Assembly (NCBI GenBank): GCA_029216955.1 | Contig: JANAVB010006999.1 | Span: forward strand, 2,164,431-2,228,430 | Source of the DNA: Iris pallida | Lineage: Eukaryota; Streptophyta; Magnoliopsida; Asparagales; Iridaceae | Direction: 5' to 3' | Length of the DNA stretch: 64,000 nt | Shown here: positions 21,965 to 33,941 of the stretch, piece after piece | Layout: every line of letters begins with the position of its first letter | Numbering within the stretch: position 1 is the first letter of the stretch | Notes under the pieces: generated by a model | Told to the model about the DNA's origin: nothing | Databases searched by the model: none | The model's input: only the letters and a program-made list of their open reading frames with translations | Program-made: the position numbers and the translations under genes

Positions 21965-22110
21965 TACTACAAAATTACAGCTAATTAGCGACAGAAATAT
22001 CCGTTGCTAAACCTAACATTTTCTTCGCTATTTAGTAATACCGACGAAAACAAAAATGTCGTTAGATTTATTGTCGCTAAGAAAAATTTGTCGGTGATCC
22101 ACCGCTACAG
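21965..22110. mobile_element. CACTA-type terminal segment, tentative
   Basis: It starts CTACTACAAAATTACAGC, followed by tagcgacagaaatatccg and ttgtcgc/gtcggtg words, as in subterminal repeats of CACTA-derived elements. The opposite end was not found. Confidence 0.3.
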
Positions 22111-22369
22111 TGATAATGTACCGACGGATCTGACAAAAAATCCATCAAATGATGATCATAAAGAATTCTTTACAAGTAGAGAAGCAGCATTGAAAGTGCC
22201 CACAAAACCTACAGCACCAGAAGGAAGTTATCCAACGGAAGGGTCATGTTCAAGACATCAAGAAACCAATAGGGCCATATAGTGGTGAAGCCTTGGGAAT
22301 CAAAAATCTTGTGAGCAGCTTCAGCAACATGCATCATTCCTATATGATGTTGTATTACAGATCGTCATT

Positions 22370-22538
22370 GGACTTTTGACCTGTTTGGACCCACAGGCCG
22401 GTCCAGTTCGAACAAACGGGCCGAGTCCGGTCTGATTCCAACAATTCTTTGACATGTCTCATCCCGTCCCTTCCTATCAAAGAACGGGTCCAATTCTGTC
22501 CCTCAATTTTGGACACGGTCCGACCCATCACAGCCCTA
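22370..22538. mobile_element. Possible right part of a hAT-type element
   Basis: A GC-richer segment full of ggtccg/cgggtc words. The reverse complement of its right end reads TAGGGCTGTGATGGGTCGG, similar to the segment starting at 16665. It is followed by ctaaagat. Confidence 0.3.
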
Positions 22539-23442
22539 CTAAAGATTGTTCACACAACATATAAATATCAAAGCTACATTTTCAAATAATACCAACATAA
22601 GCCATAAAAATCTAAAAAAAATATAATTCTAAATAAATAAAACTAAGCTACAAATTATTCAGATGCAATCTTCAGGATTGATGGTTTAGAACAAACTTAT
22701 CCTTGCGATCAAGGACACGGAGTTGACCATTCTGCAATTTGCTAAGAGATGACCGTACGAATTTGTTATTATCACTCATCCTTATTGCTCTCGGTGTCTC
22801 AGTAGATCATGCCACAGTTTAAAAGTTATGGGATCATTTGATTTCTAGCTCATAATGGGCCCTTAGCATTGAACTTATGGCTCATAGTGTTATGTGGCTC
22901 GACATCCCCAATATGAGTGACATATATCCCTAGTGAATAGGTAGAGAATGTCTCTTGACGAAATTATCGTTGTCTATGCTAGAGGTTACACAAAAATATT
23001 TATTATTTCACTTGCTCAAAATTTTAATATGGTGCCAATTTGCACTTATATCCTTAAAACTCAGCAAATTTCTTCTGAAATTATAAGAGTATGAAATATT
23101 ATGTAGCAATTGGATAAATTATTCTCTCCTGGAGCCTTTAATAATTTGATCAAGATTAGCTATCGTAGATACTACGTTCAAACTAGTATAATTGTGGAGA
23201 AAAAGTTTCTTAATAATATTTATATAGTATTAATATGCATCCACATATAAGCATAATATTGCATACCCTTTATCTATTACCTTGGTACACCCATATATAA
23301 CTTCCGTTTATAAGAAAAACATGTATTCTAAAAGTAATTTATCTAACTTGTGATGTTATTGTTTACAAGCTTGTTTTAACTCATACATGGACCAAAGTAG
23401 TGCGTATATGTTATTTCCTTATTTTGTTCCAAAGTAAGTTGA
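22539..23442. other. AT-rich intergenic stretch
   Basis: No gene or defined element recognised. Confidence 0.4.
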
Positions 23443-23865
23443 TATTGGAGTGGGTGGGGTTCCCAACCTATGTGGAGAATACCCTGGAGTGCGACGAGCA
23501 CCATTCGTGTGTCGGAGAAGCTCGGGGAGTGCATCGATCCTATTTTTGGAACATATATGGTAAGCAAATATATGATTGAATTTCCATATTTACTTTGATC
23601 ATATATTTATGATTGGATCTTTCATATATTGACTTTCACCATATAATTGGACTTCCAATTATGGCAAGCCAATTATGATTGGATTTCTATTAAATATATG
23701 ATTGATGTATATCAGAAGTTTCCATATATATATTGATCTTCCATGTATAGATTACCTTACATGTGTTTGTGATTGTATTTGGTGTTTTTAGTTTGTGTGC
23801 TTTTGCTTCGTTCTCTTACAGGACTTTCTGGTTTGGGGGAACGGTTTCCGTGCTTCGTTCCCAAC
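23443..23865 (+). repeat. 5' LTR of copia element 2
   Basis: It starts TATTGGAGTGGG (TG changed to TA) and ends TTCCCAACA. The first 90 or so bases and the last 60 resemble the element 1 LTR. The middle is different and AT-rich, with repeated atatatgattgga words. Confidence 0.85.
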
Positions 23866-23867
23866 AG

Positions 23868-23879
23868 AGTGGTATCAGA
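23868..23879 (+). promoter_or_regulatory. Primer-binding site of element 2
   Basis: TGGTATCAGAAC, initiator-tRNA-Met type with a change near its 3' end (element 1 has TGGTATCAGAGC). It occurs once only. Confidence 0.8.
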
Positions 23880-23931
23880 ACCAGGTTCTAGAGAGGTGTC
23901 AGCCGTTGACAGTCAAATCAGAAAGTAGAGG

Positions 23932-24790
23932 TGGACGCGAAGCCAATGCGCATGTTAAACCTGAACGATACCAACTATTATTATTTGCGGAGCAAGATAA
24001 AGGATTTGCTGTTCGTCAAGAAACTGCATCTTCCAGTATTTGCGTCCGAGAAACCCAGTGACAAATATGATAAGGACTGGAACTTCGAGCATATATAGGT
24101 GTGTGGGTACATGTGGCAGTTCATTGACAAAAACGTGTACAGATATATTACCAATGTTGAGCATACGCAGACGCTGTGGGAGAAGCTGGAATATCTGTAC
24201 GCAAAAAAGATCAGGATAAACAAACTGTTCCTGATCCGAATGATGATGGATCTGCGGTACAAAGATGGAGCATCCATTACGGATCACTTGAGTGAGTTCT
24301 AGGATGTGGTGGACCAGCTATCCTCGATGGGAGGCAAGTTCGATGACGAGGTTCAGGGACTTTGGTTGCTTTATACATTGCCAGAATCGTGGAAGACCAT
24401 ACGAGTATCTATGAGCACTTCTGCTCCGAAAGGTGTAGTCAGTCTGGAGTTTGTCAAGAGCGGGGTGCTGAAAGAAGAGATACGGAGACGTTCTCTGGGT
24501 ACTTCATCCATATCCCACCACTCAGAGGTGCTAGTTTCAGAGAGCCATGGAAGAGGCAAAAGAAGGGGTCCAAGTGGTGGCAGAGAAAAGAGCAGGGACA
24601 AGTCTAAGGGTCGGTATGAGGGCTCAGAGTGTTATCATTGTGGCAAGAAGGGCTACATTAAGCAAAACGGTTTTGTTTGGAAGAGAGAGAAGAATTGTGA
24701 CAAGGAGAAGCAAAATGAGAACACTACAGCGACGGCCTCGACAGATGGAGGCAATATAATCGTCGTAGGTGATGAGGTTTTCATCAACCT
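23932..24790 (+). pseudogene. Element 2 gag remnant
   Basis: Homologous to the Gag of element 1. The position of the start ATG now reads GTG (gaggtggacgcg against gagatggacgcg). A frameshift follows near 23990, and TAG stops occur at about 24097 and 24301 where element 1 has CAG (Gln). The zinc knuckle reads C-Y-H-C-G-K-K-G-Y-I-K-Q-N-G, so the His and the last Cys are both lost. RNA binding would be abolished. Confidence 0.85.
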
Positions 24791-26260
24791 CACCTGCATG
24801 ATAATTCTTGGTTGGTGGGCTCAGGTGCTTTAGCGCACATATCTCACACATGGCACTATTTGCCACTTATACGACAGACGACTGTGGAGTATTGAAGATG
24901 GATAATGGAGATGTGTCAAAGGCGGTTGTTATTGGAGATGTGTATTTGAAGACGAAGACGGGTGCAGTTTTTGTTCTCAAAGATGTCTGTCATGTTTCTG
25001 ATATCTGTTTTAACCTGGTGTCAGTTGGAAGGTTGTATGGCGAGGGTTTCTTCAATCTCTTCGGGAACAGTCAGTAGAAGCTTTTCTAGAGGCTCGATGG
25101 TGATTGTCAGAGAAAGCAAGAAGTCCAAACTCTACTATATGGAGGAGAGCGCACATGGGGCACAGGAGGTGAACGTAGTCAATGATGCATCAACCGAGTT
25201 GTGGCACAGGCGGCTCAGCCATATCAATGAGGAATGAGCTACTTGGTGAACATGAAGGTGATTCCATGGCTAAAGTCTATAAAATTGGAGAAATGCACAT
25301 ACTGTTTGACGGAAAAACAAAATAGGGTGTCTTTCCAAAGTCACCTAAGTTTGAGGAAGTCGGCGTTGCTCGAGTTGATTCACTCGGATGTCTACGGTCC
25401 TATGAAGGTAAAATCCATTGGTGGTACTTCTTATTTTGTGACGTTTATTAATGATTATTCCAGGAAGGTTTGGGTCTATACCTTAAAGACCAAGGATCAG
25501 GTGCTGCCCACTTTTAAATAGTTTCATGCCTCTGTTGAAAGGAAGACGAGCAAGAAGCTACTTCGTGTTCGGTCCGACAATAGCAGCGAGTACATTGGCC
25601 TCTTTGATGCTTATTACAGAGAACATGGGATACGACACCAGAAGACTCCACCAAAGACACCGCAGCTCAACGGTGTAGCGGAGCACATGAACATGACACT
25701 TATAGAGAGGGTACGATGTTTTCTATCAAAAGCAAACTTGCTGGATAGCTATTGGGGTGAGGTACTTTACAAAGCTGCTTATACTATTAATTTATCTCCT
25801 AGTGCTCTTTTGCAGGATGATGTGCCTGATAAAGTATGATACGGCAAAGAGACGTCATACAATCACCTGCGAGTGTTTAGTTGTAAGGCCTTCGTGCATG
25901 TACCGAAGGACGAGAGATCCAAAATTGAGCCGAGGACGAGACGATGCATCTTTTTCTGCTATGGTCGGGATGAGTTTGGCAATAGACTCTACGATCCCGT
26001 AGGAAGAAAGCTCTATAGAAGCAGGAATGTGGTATTCGTCGAGGATCAGACCATGACCAACACTCAGGATTCCAAAATGCTTTTTGAGGCTGAGGATTTG
26101 CCTGAGTTAGAGTCATTTCGCTTTGAGCAGTTCCTAGAGGACATCACAGAGGATCCAGTTATGGGGAGCCAGTACATGGAGTTTCTCCCAACCTTGATCA
26201 TCAACCTCTGGATGGTGGTCAAGTTAACCCTCATAAGGATGAGCATGCCAGGAAGGTAGT
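24791..26260 (+). pseudogene. Element 2 protease-integrase remnant
   Basis: The protease motif region is frameshifted (24790-24850). The integrase HHCC segment reads L-W-H-R-R-L-S-H-I-N, then a frameshift near 25230. The catalytic core is recognisable (L-I-H-S-D-V-Y-G-P, then R-S-D-N-S-S-E-Y), with a TAG near 25519. At 25700-25720 it keeps the base missing from element 1 (gagagggtac), which locates the element 1 frameshift. Confidence 0.85.
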
Positions 26261-27976
26261 TCCTGAAGGGGAGGAGGCTATTGATATACAGCTAGCACAA
26301 GTAGTTCTGTTGAGGAGGAGCGATAAAGTGTCGAGCATCTACGAGATACTCACCAGATGAGTATGTGCTATTGACTAACGGGGGAGGCCCTAAAAGTTTT
26401 ACAGAGGCTATGGATAACGAACATAGGAAGGAGTGGATAGAGGCTATGCAGGAGGAGATGAGTTTCTTATAGGCCAACTCCACTTATGATCTGGTACGGT
26501 TGCCAAAGGACAAGAAGGATTTGAGAAATCGATGGGTATTCAGAGTGAAGCAGACAGATGATGCTACTCACCCTCGATACAAAGTGAGGCTGGTAGTTAA
26601 CGACTACGTTGAGCGGAAGGGCATAGATTATGATGAAATCTTTTGGCCAGTCATCAAACAGTCGTCTATTCGGGTGGTGCTAGCATTGGCATCCAGTTTT
26701 GACTTGAAGGTCGAGCAGATAGACGTGAAGACGACATTCCTCTACGGTGATATTGAGAAGGAGTTGTACATTGAGCAGCCAGAGGGATTCTGTGAGAAGG
26801 ACAAGTCATACTTGGTTTGTCGGTTGAGAAAGAGCTTGTATGGTCTGAAGCAGGCTCCGAAGCAGTAGTATATACAGGAAGTTCGAGTCATTTTTGGGGG
26901 AGCATGTTTATGCACGGACGACGTCGAATCACTATCTATTCGTCAGGTACTTTGTCGATGATGATTTATTATTTTACTGCTCTATGTTGATGATATGCTA
27001 CTGGTGGGTCGGAATGCTACTAGGATAGCGGAGTTGAAGCGCCAACTAGGCGCAGCCTTCTCTATGAAGGATTTAGGCACATCGAAGATTATTCTTGGGA
27101 TGGAGATCAGTCGAGAGAGACAATCTAAGCTGCTATACTTGTACCAAAAGAAGCATATTCATCAGGTACTTCAACGTTTCGAGATGGATGGGTCGAAGAA
27201 AGTGAGTAACCTCCTTGCAGCTCACTTTAAGTTCACTGAGGAGCAGTGTCCATCTACCGAGGATGAAGTGTCCATCTACCGAGGATGAGAAGGAAGATAT
27301 GGAGTGGGTTCCATAAGCTTCAGCTATGGGACGCCTCTTGTATATGCTATGGTATGTACGAGGCCGGACATCATCCACGCAGTTGGCACAGTTAGCATGT
27401 ATCTTTCCAATCCTGGAAGGGTACATTAGAGTGCAGTCAAGTGGATCATACGATACCTTCAGGACATTGCTGATTGGAGACTTTCTTTTGGTGGTGACGA
27501 GCCGAAGCTGGTTGGGTATACCAACACTGATATGGCTGGAGATGTAGACACGAGGCAATCAACTTTGGACTATGTGGTGATGTTTGCTGGTGGAGCGATA
27601 TCGTGGCAGTCGCGATTGCAGAAGTGTGTTGCCTCGTCAACGACAGAGACAGAGTACATTGCGACGACGGAAGCTTACAAAGAGTTATTGTGGATGAATA
27701 ATTTGCTGTAGGAAGTAGGGCTAAAGCAAGAGCAGTATACTTTGCTTTGCTATAGCCAGAGTGCCATTCACCTCGTGAAGAACCATGCATTTCATAGTCG
27801 GTCCAAGCACATTGAGACTCGGTATCATAATACGAGATGTGGTTGAGAAAAAGGATGCGACCCTTGAGAAGGTCCATACTAATGATAATAGAGAGGAGAT
27901 GCTCACAAAGGTTCTACCAAAAGGAAAGTTTGAGTACTGCAGGCGGATCGTCGGGATGACGAGTTTCTCCACCTAG
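26261..27976 (+). pseudogene. Element 2 reverse transcriptase-RNase H remnant
   Basis: Reverse transcriptase motifs are visible (E-Q-I-D-V-K-T-T-F-L-Y-G, L-Y-G-L-K-Q-A-P). A TAG at about 26866 stands in place of Trp, and frameshifts surround the region of the Y-V-D-D box (about 26980). A local duplication of gtgtccatctaccgaggatga occurs at about 27246-27288. The RNase H part continues in pieces to the stop at 27974-27976. It is not functional. Confidence 0.85.
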
Positions 27977-27993
27977 TTGTGAAGATGGAGATT

Positions 27994-28432
27994 TGTTGGA
28001 CTGGGTGGGGTTCCCAACCTATATGGAGAATACCCCAGAGTTCGACGAGCGCCATCCGTGTGTTGGAGAAGCTCGGGGAGTGTATCGATCCTATTTTGGA
28101 ACATATATTGTAAGCAAATATATGATTGGATTTTCGTATTTACTTTGATCATATATTTATGATTGGACCTTTCATATATTAATTTTCCATATAATTGGAC
28201 TTCCAATTATGATAAGCCAATTATGATTGGATTTCCATTAAATATATGATTGATACATATTGGAAGTTTCCATATATATTGACCTTCCATGTATAGATTA
28301 CCAAGGGTTTTTCACGTCAAAAATTTTTGTGTCTGCGATTGTGTTTGGCGTTTTTGGTTTGTGTACTTTTGCTCGGTTCTCTCGCAGGACTTTCTGGTTT
28401 GGAAAGACGGTTTCCGCGCTTTGTTTCCAACA
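27994..28432 (+). repeat. 3' LTR of copia element 2
   Basis: It starts TGTTGGACTGGG and ends TTTCCAACA. It is similar to the 5' LTR across its length with many substitutions and small indels, so the insertion is much older than element 1. Confidence 0.85.
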
Positions 28433-28975
28433 ACTATATTATTGAAATACCAATAATCAGGTTGATGATTTTCATTTTTGGTGTTTCGAGGGTAGCAAAC
28501 TGCTGTGAACTATAAACTTTAGTTCGCAGACGACTGGTTTACCCGGACATACAACGCCTGTTATGCATGCAATCATTTAGAGTGGTACGAAACTCAAGCA
28601 AGCAAATAGCTTATCTTATACATAAATAATAAAAAATTTAATTTCTCCAATATAATCCGACCTTCTAGTAGATGAAAGACATAAAAGTAATGACATAATA
28701 TATAATAGTTTAATCAAAATGTATATTTACTTTCTAAGTAGTTTATTTAGAATCGTTTTATTAATGAAGCAAACAAACTAATAAATAAATAACGTGGTGT
28801 TAGGTGTAGGGCTGCTTATAGGTCTATGTTCACTTGCGCAGTGAACACTTGTTCATACTTGAAAATTGCTAGAAAGCTAAGAAATACTTCAGATTTGGAG
28901 CGTGCTCTAGCACCTCGACATTAATTTCTGGGCACCACCAAAATTAACCATTCTTACCAAACATGAAATTCGCTA
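28433..28975. other. AT-rich intergenic stretch
   Basis: No gene or element recognised. Confidence 0.4.
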
Positions 28976-29374
28976 CACCAAAACAGTTAACGGTTATAAT
29001 TAGGAAAGAAAATTTAACGCCTTTTTTCCATTGTTAGTTTGGTGTAGAAAAATTTTCTAATGGTAAAAAATCGTTGGGACTAAGAGTTTCCTTATGGTTA
29101 AAAATCGTTGGTAAATAAAATTTCCTAACGAGAAAAAATCGTTGCTAAATAAAATTTGCTAACGGTAAATTATCGTTGGTAATCGTGAAATCTTAATGCT
29201 TATAACCGTTGAAAATTTCTCAAAGCCGACAGTTGTTTACAGTTAGAAAATTTTTATTCCCAACGTTTTATACCGTTACAATTGTTTTATTTCCAACAGT
29301 TTTTTTATCGTTACAAATGGATAAAAATATATTAAAAAAGTATACAAATGTTTAATTTCCAACACTTTTGGTGG
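28976..29374. mobile_element. CACTA-like MITE, tentative
   Basis: The left end is GCTACACCAAAACAG. The reverse complement of the right end reads GCCACCAAAAGTGTTGG, a partial inverted match. Inside are four imperfect tandem units of about 35 bp (29055-29200), each with aaaatcgttgg and aaatttcctaacg. Subterminal repeats of this sort are typical of CACTA-type derivatives. No target duplication was fixed. Confidence 0.45.
29055..29200. repeat. 35-bp imperfect tandem repeat
   Basis: Four units built on taacggtaaaaaatcgttgg and taaataaaatttcc. Confidence 0.7.
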
Positions 29375-29702
29375 CTTGTTGAACATGAGCTTTCAACTCT
29401 CAATTATCAACTACAAATAATATGACAAATGAAAATACTATCAACATTGCACAAATTTTTTTGAGAGACGGTAATATGCTAACACTTTATCATAAATAGA
29501 AGCAATACCACTTACAAATATTGCATAATACAGTTTTTATTTAGCTTCTTACAATTTTCATAGGTAATTAAGAAAAAAAAAAGAATATTCTTTATGTGTT
29601 TTAATTCTTCTGGTGCAACAATAACCCCAATATTACCTGCTTCCTCCCAATCTTCTTCTGGTGCAAAAATATCCCCTCCAATTTCTTTCGCACTGACAAT
29701 CC

Positions 29703-29774
<72 letters not shown>

Positions 29775-31349
29775 TTTTTTATTCTTTTTTTGATGTGTCC
29801 TTCAATTAGAATAAATTATATAAGCTATAATATCACCATCTAAGTCTAAAGATCTGAATGGTACTAGATGTGATGAAAGTGATATATACAGCTTTGTAAC
29901 TCAGTAATGTACATTTACCAGGATCAATCAGGTTTTGCAAATGCGCTATATAGTATGTCCTTAAAAGTGAGCATGCAAGTTAATATCTAAAGCTACTTGC
30001 CAGTACCTTTCAAAATATGTAACACCTTCTGTAGGTTTTGAAGAAGTTAATAAGAAGTAAGAAAACTTGGATGCACATATAAGCATAACCTTTTTTAGAT
30101 ACTCTATCACTCATATGCACCACATTAACATTACATATAGCATAGCTTTTTTTACATACCGCTGTGATTAAATAGTGATGTTAATAAGAAGTTTTTCAAT
30201 TGAAACTCTATAGAAGCATTGATCACAGGAATCATTGATTTGCCACAAAGTTTCTTTACATCTTATTTTTTTTTCTTTTTTCAGAAAGTTTCTTTACATT
30301 TATGAGACCACATTTTCAGTAGGCAAGGGCTGATTAAAGTCTCTTAGGACTTGTAACTCTATTTTGCATTACTTGATAACTTTTAATTGCATTACTTGAT
30401 AACTTTTAATTTGCCACAAAGTTTCCTTACCAAAGTCTCTTAGGACTTGTAACTCTATTTTGCATTACTTGATAACTTTTTACATACATTCTATATAGCC
30501 ATTACTCTCTACTTATAATTGCGTTAATCAACAAATTTTACTGATGACAGAAATTAGGACACAACCAGCTGCACTGAACTTCAATCATGCTTATTAAGGA
30601 AATCAAATCAACAACATAAAATCGTCAAACATACAATTACAACTCTTACTTGTGTTACAAATGCTGCAAACAATCACCTGAAGCAAAATTAGGAGAAAGA
30701 ACTCCTTACTTGTGTTATGCTAAGTCTTCATTTAATCTTCACCCATGTCATCCCCAGAAAGAGTTGCATGCCTATATATGTTTGAACCAAAGAACTTGCA
30801 TGATTTTAATTTCTAATCGCTTGCTTAAAAATCCGATGTAGTCGATCGCTTCCATCTTGCATTTAATGAAGCAGAAGAAACAAAGTCAGTTTGTCAAATG
30901 CAAAACTTGAATGGTAAGACTTTTAAAATAATAGCAATCAAAATGCAAAACTGGTCCTTGAGGGCTTTGGTATTCCACCCTGTGCCAAGCAACAAGCAAC
31001 TTAAAATTATAATCCAACACAAAGTCATGACTTAAATAATTCAAATACACAAATCTTACCAAGTACTGCAAAATTAAAGGAAGTGAAATAGCTGACTTAA
31101 AGTTGAGGGATCCTTGAAACAACTATGGAAATACTGACAAATCACCAATTTGAATTAGCTGCACCATGAATTACATGGTTAGAAAAATGGAATATACATG
31201 GAATCAACAAGATATGATACACAATAAAATGAGACATACCTGGAAAAAATTGGAGGTCCCAATGTTCAATTCCAACGCGCGATTAGGTATAAAGGGTCCC
31301 TGTCTTGAGCACGACTTCCTTCTTCTGTCATTTGCATTTTCATTTGGCG
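29375..31349. other. AT-rich intergenic stretch
   Basis: No gene recognised. It contains a (TA)n run (29706-29769) and a 96-bp tandem duplication (units from about 30336 and 30432, with ctcttaggacttgtaactct), inside which ttgcattacttgataacttt is again doubled. Confidence 0.4.
29706..29769. repeat. (TA)n microsatellite
   Basis: About 32 TA units. Confidence 0.95.
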
Positions 31350-31357
31350 GAAATATA

Positions 31358-31603
31358 GGGTGCTGCTATTAGCACTCCTAAAATGTTATTCGGCACTCAT
31401 TTTTAATTTTTTAAGATTCAAATTCCAAATTTATCTTTGCATTAACATTATTGGCACTCCTAAAATGTCAACCTACACTCCTCCCTCCATACATGCACAA
31501 ATTAATGCTATATTTAATGTAGGAATAGATTTGTAATTTGAATGTTAAAAAAAATTAAAGAGGAGTGTTGAATGATATTTTAGGAGTGCTAATAGAAGCA
31601 CCC
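31358..31603. mobile_element. MITE with long terminal inverted repeats
   Basis: 246 bp. The two ends are inverted copies over roughly 75 bp: GGGTGCTGCTATTAGCACTC on the left, against GGGTGCTTCTATTAGCACTC from the reversed right end. The flanks are gaaatata (31350-31357) and taaatata (31604-31611), an 8-bp duplication with one mismatch. It has no coding capacity. The hAT or Mutator superfamily is possible. Confidence 0.8.
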
Positions 31604-31611
31604 TAAATATA

Positions 31612-31891
31612 AAGCTGATAGTAACATCGATGTGGAAGACTAATTATTTCACAGCCGAGGAAATGCAAAAAAAACATAAAATAGTAGAATAAATGGAGTA
31701 AAGGCAGATCAATTTTTTTTAATAGATCAATATTATTATTTTTGAGAATAAGCTATATATGGGAAAAAAAATCCCCCAGCATTCAGAAAATCAATATTGA
31801 ATCAACAAATTTTGTGGCTTTAAATAAGCATGTCAATAAAGAAACATCAGTGAACAAGATATATGAAAAACAAATTATGCACTTTGTTGAA
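31612..31891. other. AT-rich intergenic stretch
   Basis: No gene recognised. Confidence 0.4.
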
Positions 31892-32178
31892 AATAAGACC
31901 ATAGGCGGCTCTGGGGGGAGGCGGGCTAGGCAGCCGCCTAGGGCCTCCTCCCCAAGGGGACGTCCATTTTTTTTTTTTTTTGAAGCAACAATTTTTTTTT
32001 GTCCAGTAGAAAAATTATTGGCTGGGGATGTCCATGACTGCCTGAAGAATAATCAAATAAAACCTATAAAAATATAAAATGTCACCGTCTTTTTTTATCT
32101 CCTCTCTCCCACGAAAATCTGCAAAATAAAATAAAACGATCTCTCCCTTTTTCACTTAGTATTTGCTAAGCTAATATC

Positions 32179-32203
32179 ATCTCTCTCTCTCTCTCTCTCT
32201 CTC
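32179..32203. repeat. (CT)n microsatellite
   Basis: About 12 CT units inside the left part of the hAT-type element. Confidence 0.9.
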
Positions 32204-32708
32204 AATTTCTAATAGCATCTTCTTCTTCTTTTTTGCTTCTTTCCGGCGACCAAATCTAAGACAATTTCACGAGTCATGACAAGAAGGAGCCTGATCCTTA
32301 TTTGTGTGAGGTTGACCTTTTTTTGCACCTACTCTTTTTTTTTATGATTTCTTTTTATTTGGTGGGAGACGCACTAGTGGGGACTAGGGAGCTTCATGGC
32401 CCTTGAGTAATGATGTTATTGGCAAATATTTTTTATAATTTTTTATCCAAGTATACGAATAATTTCATGATTAATTGTATCCAAAAAAATTGTATATGAT
32501 TCATGTTTCCATCTTCTGTAAAGTTTTATCCATATTTATCTTCATTCTTGCAAAGGGAAACTTATGACATAATATTTGTCATCTTCGATTACTTTGTATA
32601 TGAATTATTTTTTTATCCATATTATGCCATCCAGTTGTTTATAGTATAATATGAATACATTCATAAACTTTGTTATAAATTTAGAACTTGGAGTTGCTTA
32701 GTACTAAT

Positions 32709-33919
32709 TGTTGGGGCATTTGTATTCTTGACATGTAGAGAACTTGTTCTCTACATGCTTAGTGAAGTTTTAGTCCCACATCGGAAATGCAACATGTGGT
32801 ATCTCAACATATATAGGCTTCTATGTATTGTTGGGATGTGCACATGGGTGGTGACCCAAAGGTGGGAACCATGTGGGTGATTTTACTAAGAGGTAAGAAT
32901 AAGGCTCCATGGTAAGCTTCTAGCTTTTTGCTCTTGGAAAATTTATTTCCATGGAGCTAAGCCCCATAGGGGCTTAGCGACTCGGACTCGGACTCGGGCT
33001 CGGGCTCGGACTCAAGGGCTCATGAGGCGTAATGTGGCATTTTGTTGGCGCACTTTACACAGTGTGCGTAGACCCGTCGTAGTGTGCGCAGCGTACGTAG
33101 AGTGCGCAGTGTGTGCAGCGTACGCAGTGTGCGTAGTGTACGCAGTGTGCACAACGTACGTACGTAGTGTTCGTAGAGTTGCGTAAAGGTGCTATGTGCG
33201 TAAAGTGCAAATCACGCTGGTTACATGAGTGGCACAACTTGCGGCAGAACGTGTCTTTGCATGTTCTGAGCGGTTGCTCCATCTTCGGGGTGGTTATTAC
33301 CACGTCCCTAACATTGTGCTAACCGGGCAGTTGTTGCAGGGGCCTATATAAGGTCTCCTCCTTCTATCTCACAGGAAGGAATACAAAACACAAGTAGTAG
33401 ACAGAAAGTTTACAAGTGTTTAGAAGCTGTGAGAGAGAAGAGAGGTATTGTACCAGCGTTGAGTTTTGCACGGGAGTTCGTGTTCATCCGAGGAGTCAGA
33501 AGAGCAAGAGTGTTCCAAGTTCTCCGACGAACTTGCTGGTTCCTGGAAGCTGTTCGTGTGAGGCGAATAAAGCTTTGAGCAATGGTGATCATTCACCCCA
33601 GCAGGAGTTTTTCCATCATTCGCCTGTCACCGTCTTCATTATCAGAATTCTATTAGCGCACCTTCGGTGGAGTGTTTGCGTTGTTAGAATTCTATGCACC
33701 TTCTGTGAAGTGTTGCACACCTTCTTCATTTATCAGAATTCTATTAACGCACCTTCGGTGAAGTATTTGCGTTGGTAGAAATCTGTGCACCTTCTGTGAA
33801 GTGTTGCATTAGTAAATTTTTGTTACGTACCTTCTGTGAAGTGTTACGTAATAACGATTGTTTTTACAATTGTTAGAATTCTCAGTTTTCCATCGAAAAA
33901 TTGTGCCCCGGAATTAACA
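32709..33919 (+). repeat. 5' LTR of copia element 3
   Basis: It starts TGTTGGGGCATTTG and ends GGAATTAACA. It holds GGACTC/GGGCTC hexamer repeats (about 32978-33010), a short gtacgcagtgtgc tandem repeat (about 33060-33175) and a TATA box (33345-33352). Compared with the 3' LTR it lacks about 121 bp near 33050. After the TATA box there are three or four spaced copies of caccttctgtgaagtgttgc. Confidence 0.9.
33345..33352 (+). promoter_or_regulatory. TATA box in the element 3 LTR
   Basis: TATATAAG in the context ggggccTATATAAGgtctcc. The 3' LTR has the same box at about 39722. It marks the likely start of element RNA some 30 bp downstream. Confidence 0.7.
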
Positions 33920-33931
33920 ATCTCAAAGCTT
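33920..33931 (+). promoter_or_regulatory. Position of the primer-binding site of element 3 (non-canonical)
   Basis: The bases right after the LTR are ATCTCAAAGCTT. This does not begin with TGG, so it is not complementary to a CCA tRNA end. The word ATCTCAAAGCT is identical in element 4, although the next bases differ between the two. It may pair with an internal part of a tRNA or another RNA primer. Confidence 0.5.
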
Positions 33932-33941
33932 TAACCCTACG

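Larger units (their letters stand above)
21456..22369. other. Intergenic stretch with small repeats
   Basis: AT-rich and without a gene. It contains a fold-back repeat (21789-21899) and a segment (about 21965-22110) starting CTACTACAAAATTACAG, then rich in gcgac/gtcgc words, resembling the end of a CACTA-type element. Confidence 0.4.
23443..28432 (+). mobile_element. Copia element 2, decayed relative of element 1
   Basis: About 4.99 kb with a 423-bp 5' LTR, a 439-bp 3' LTR, a primer site after the 5' LTR and the full copia domain order. Its internal region is clearly homologous to element 1 along its length, but it has many stops and frameshifts and has lost the gag start codon. No 5-bp target duplication is visible (gttga against actat), so the flanks have changed or the ends derive from recombination. 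The LTR ends match element 1 but the LTR interior does not. Confidence 0.9.
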
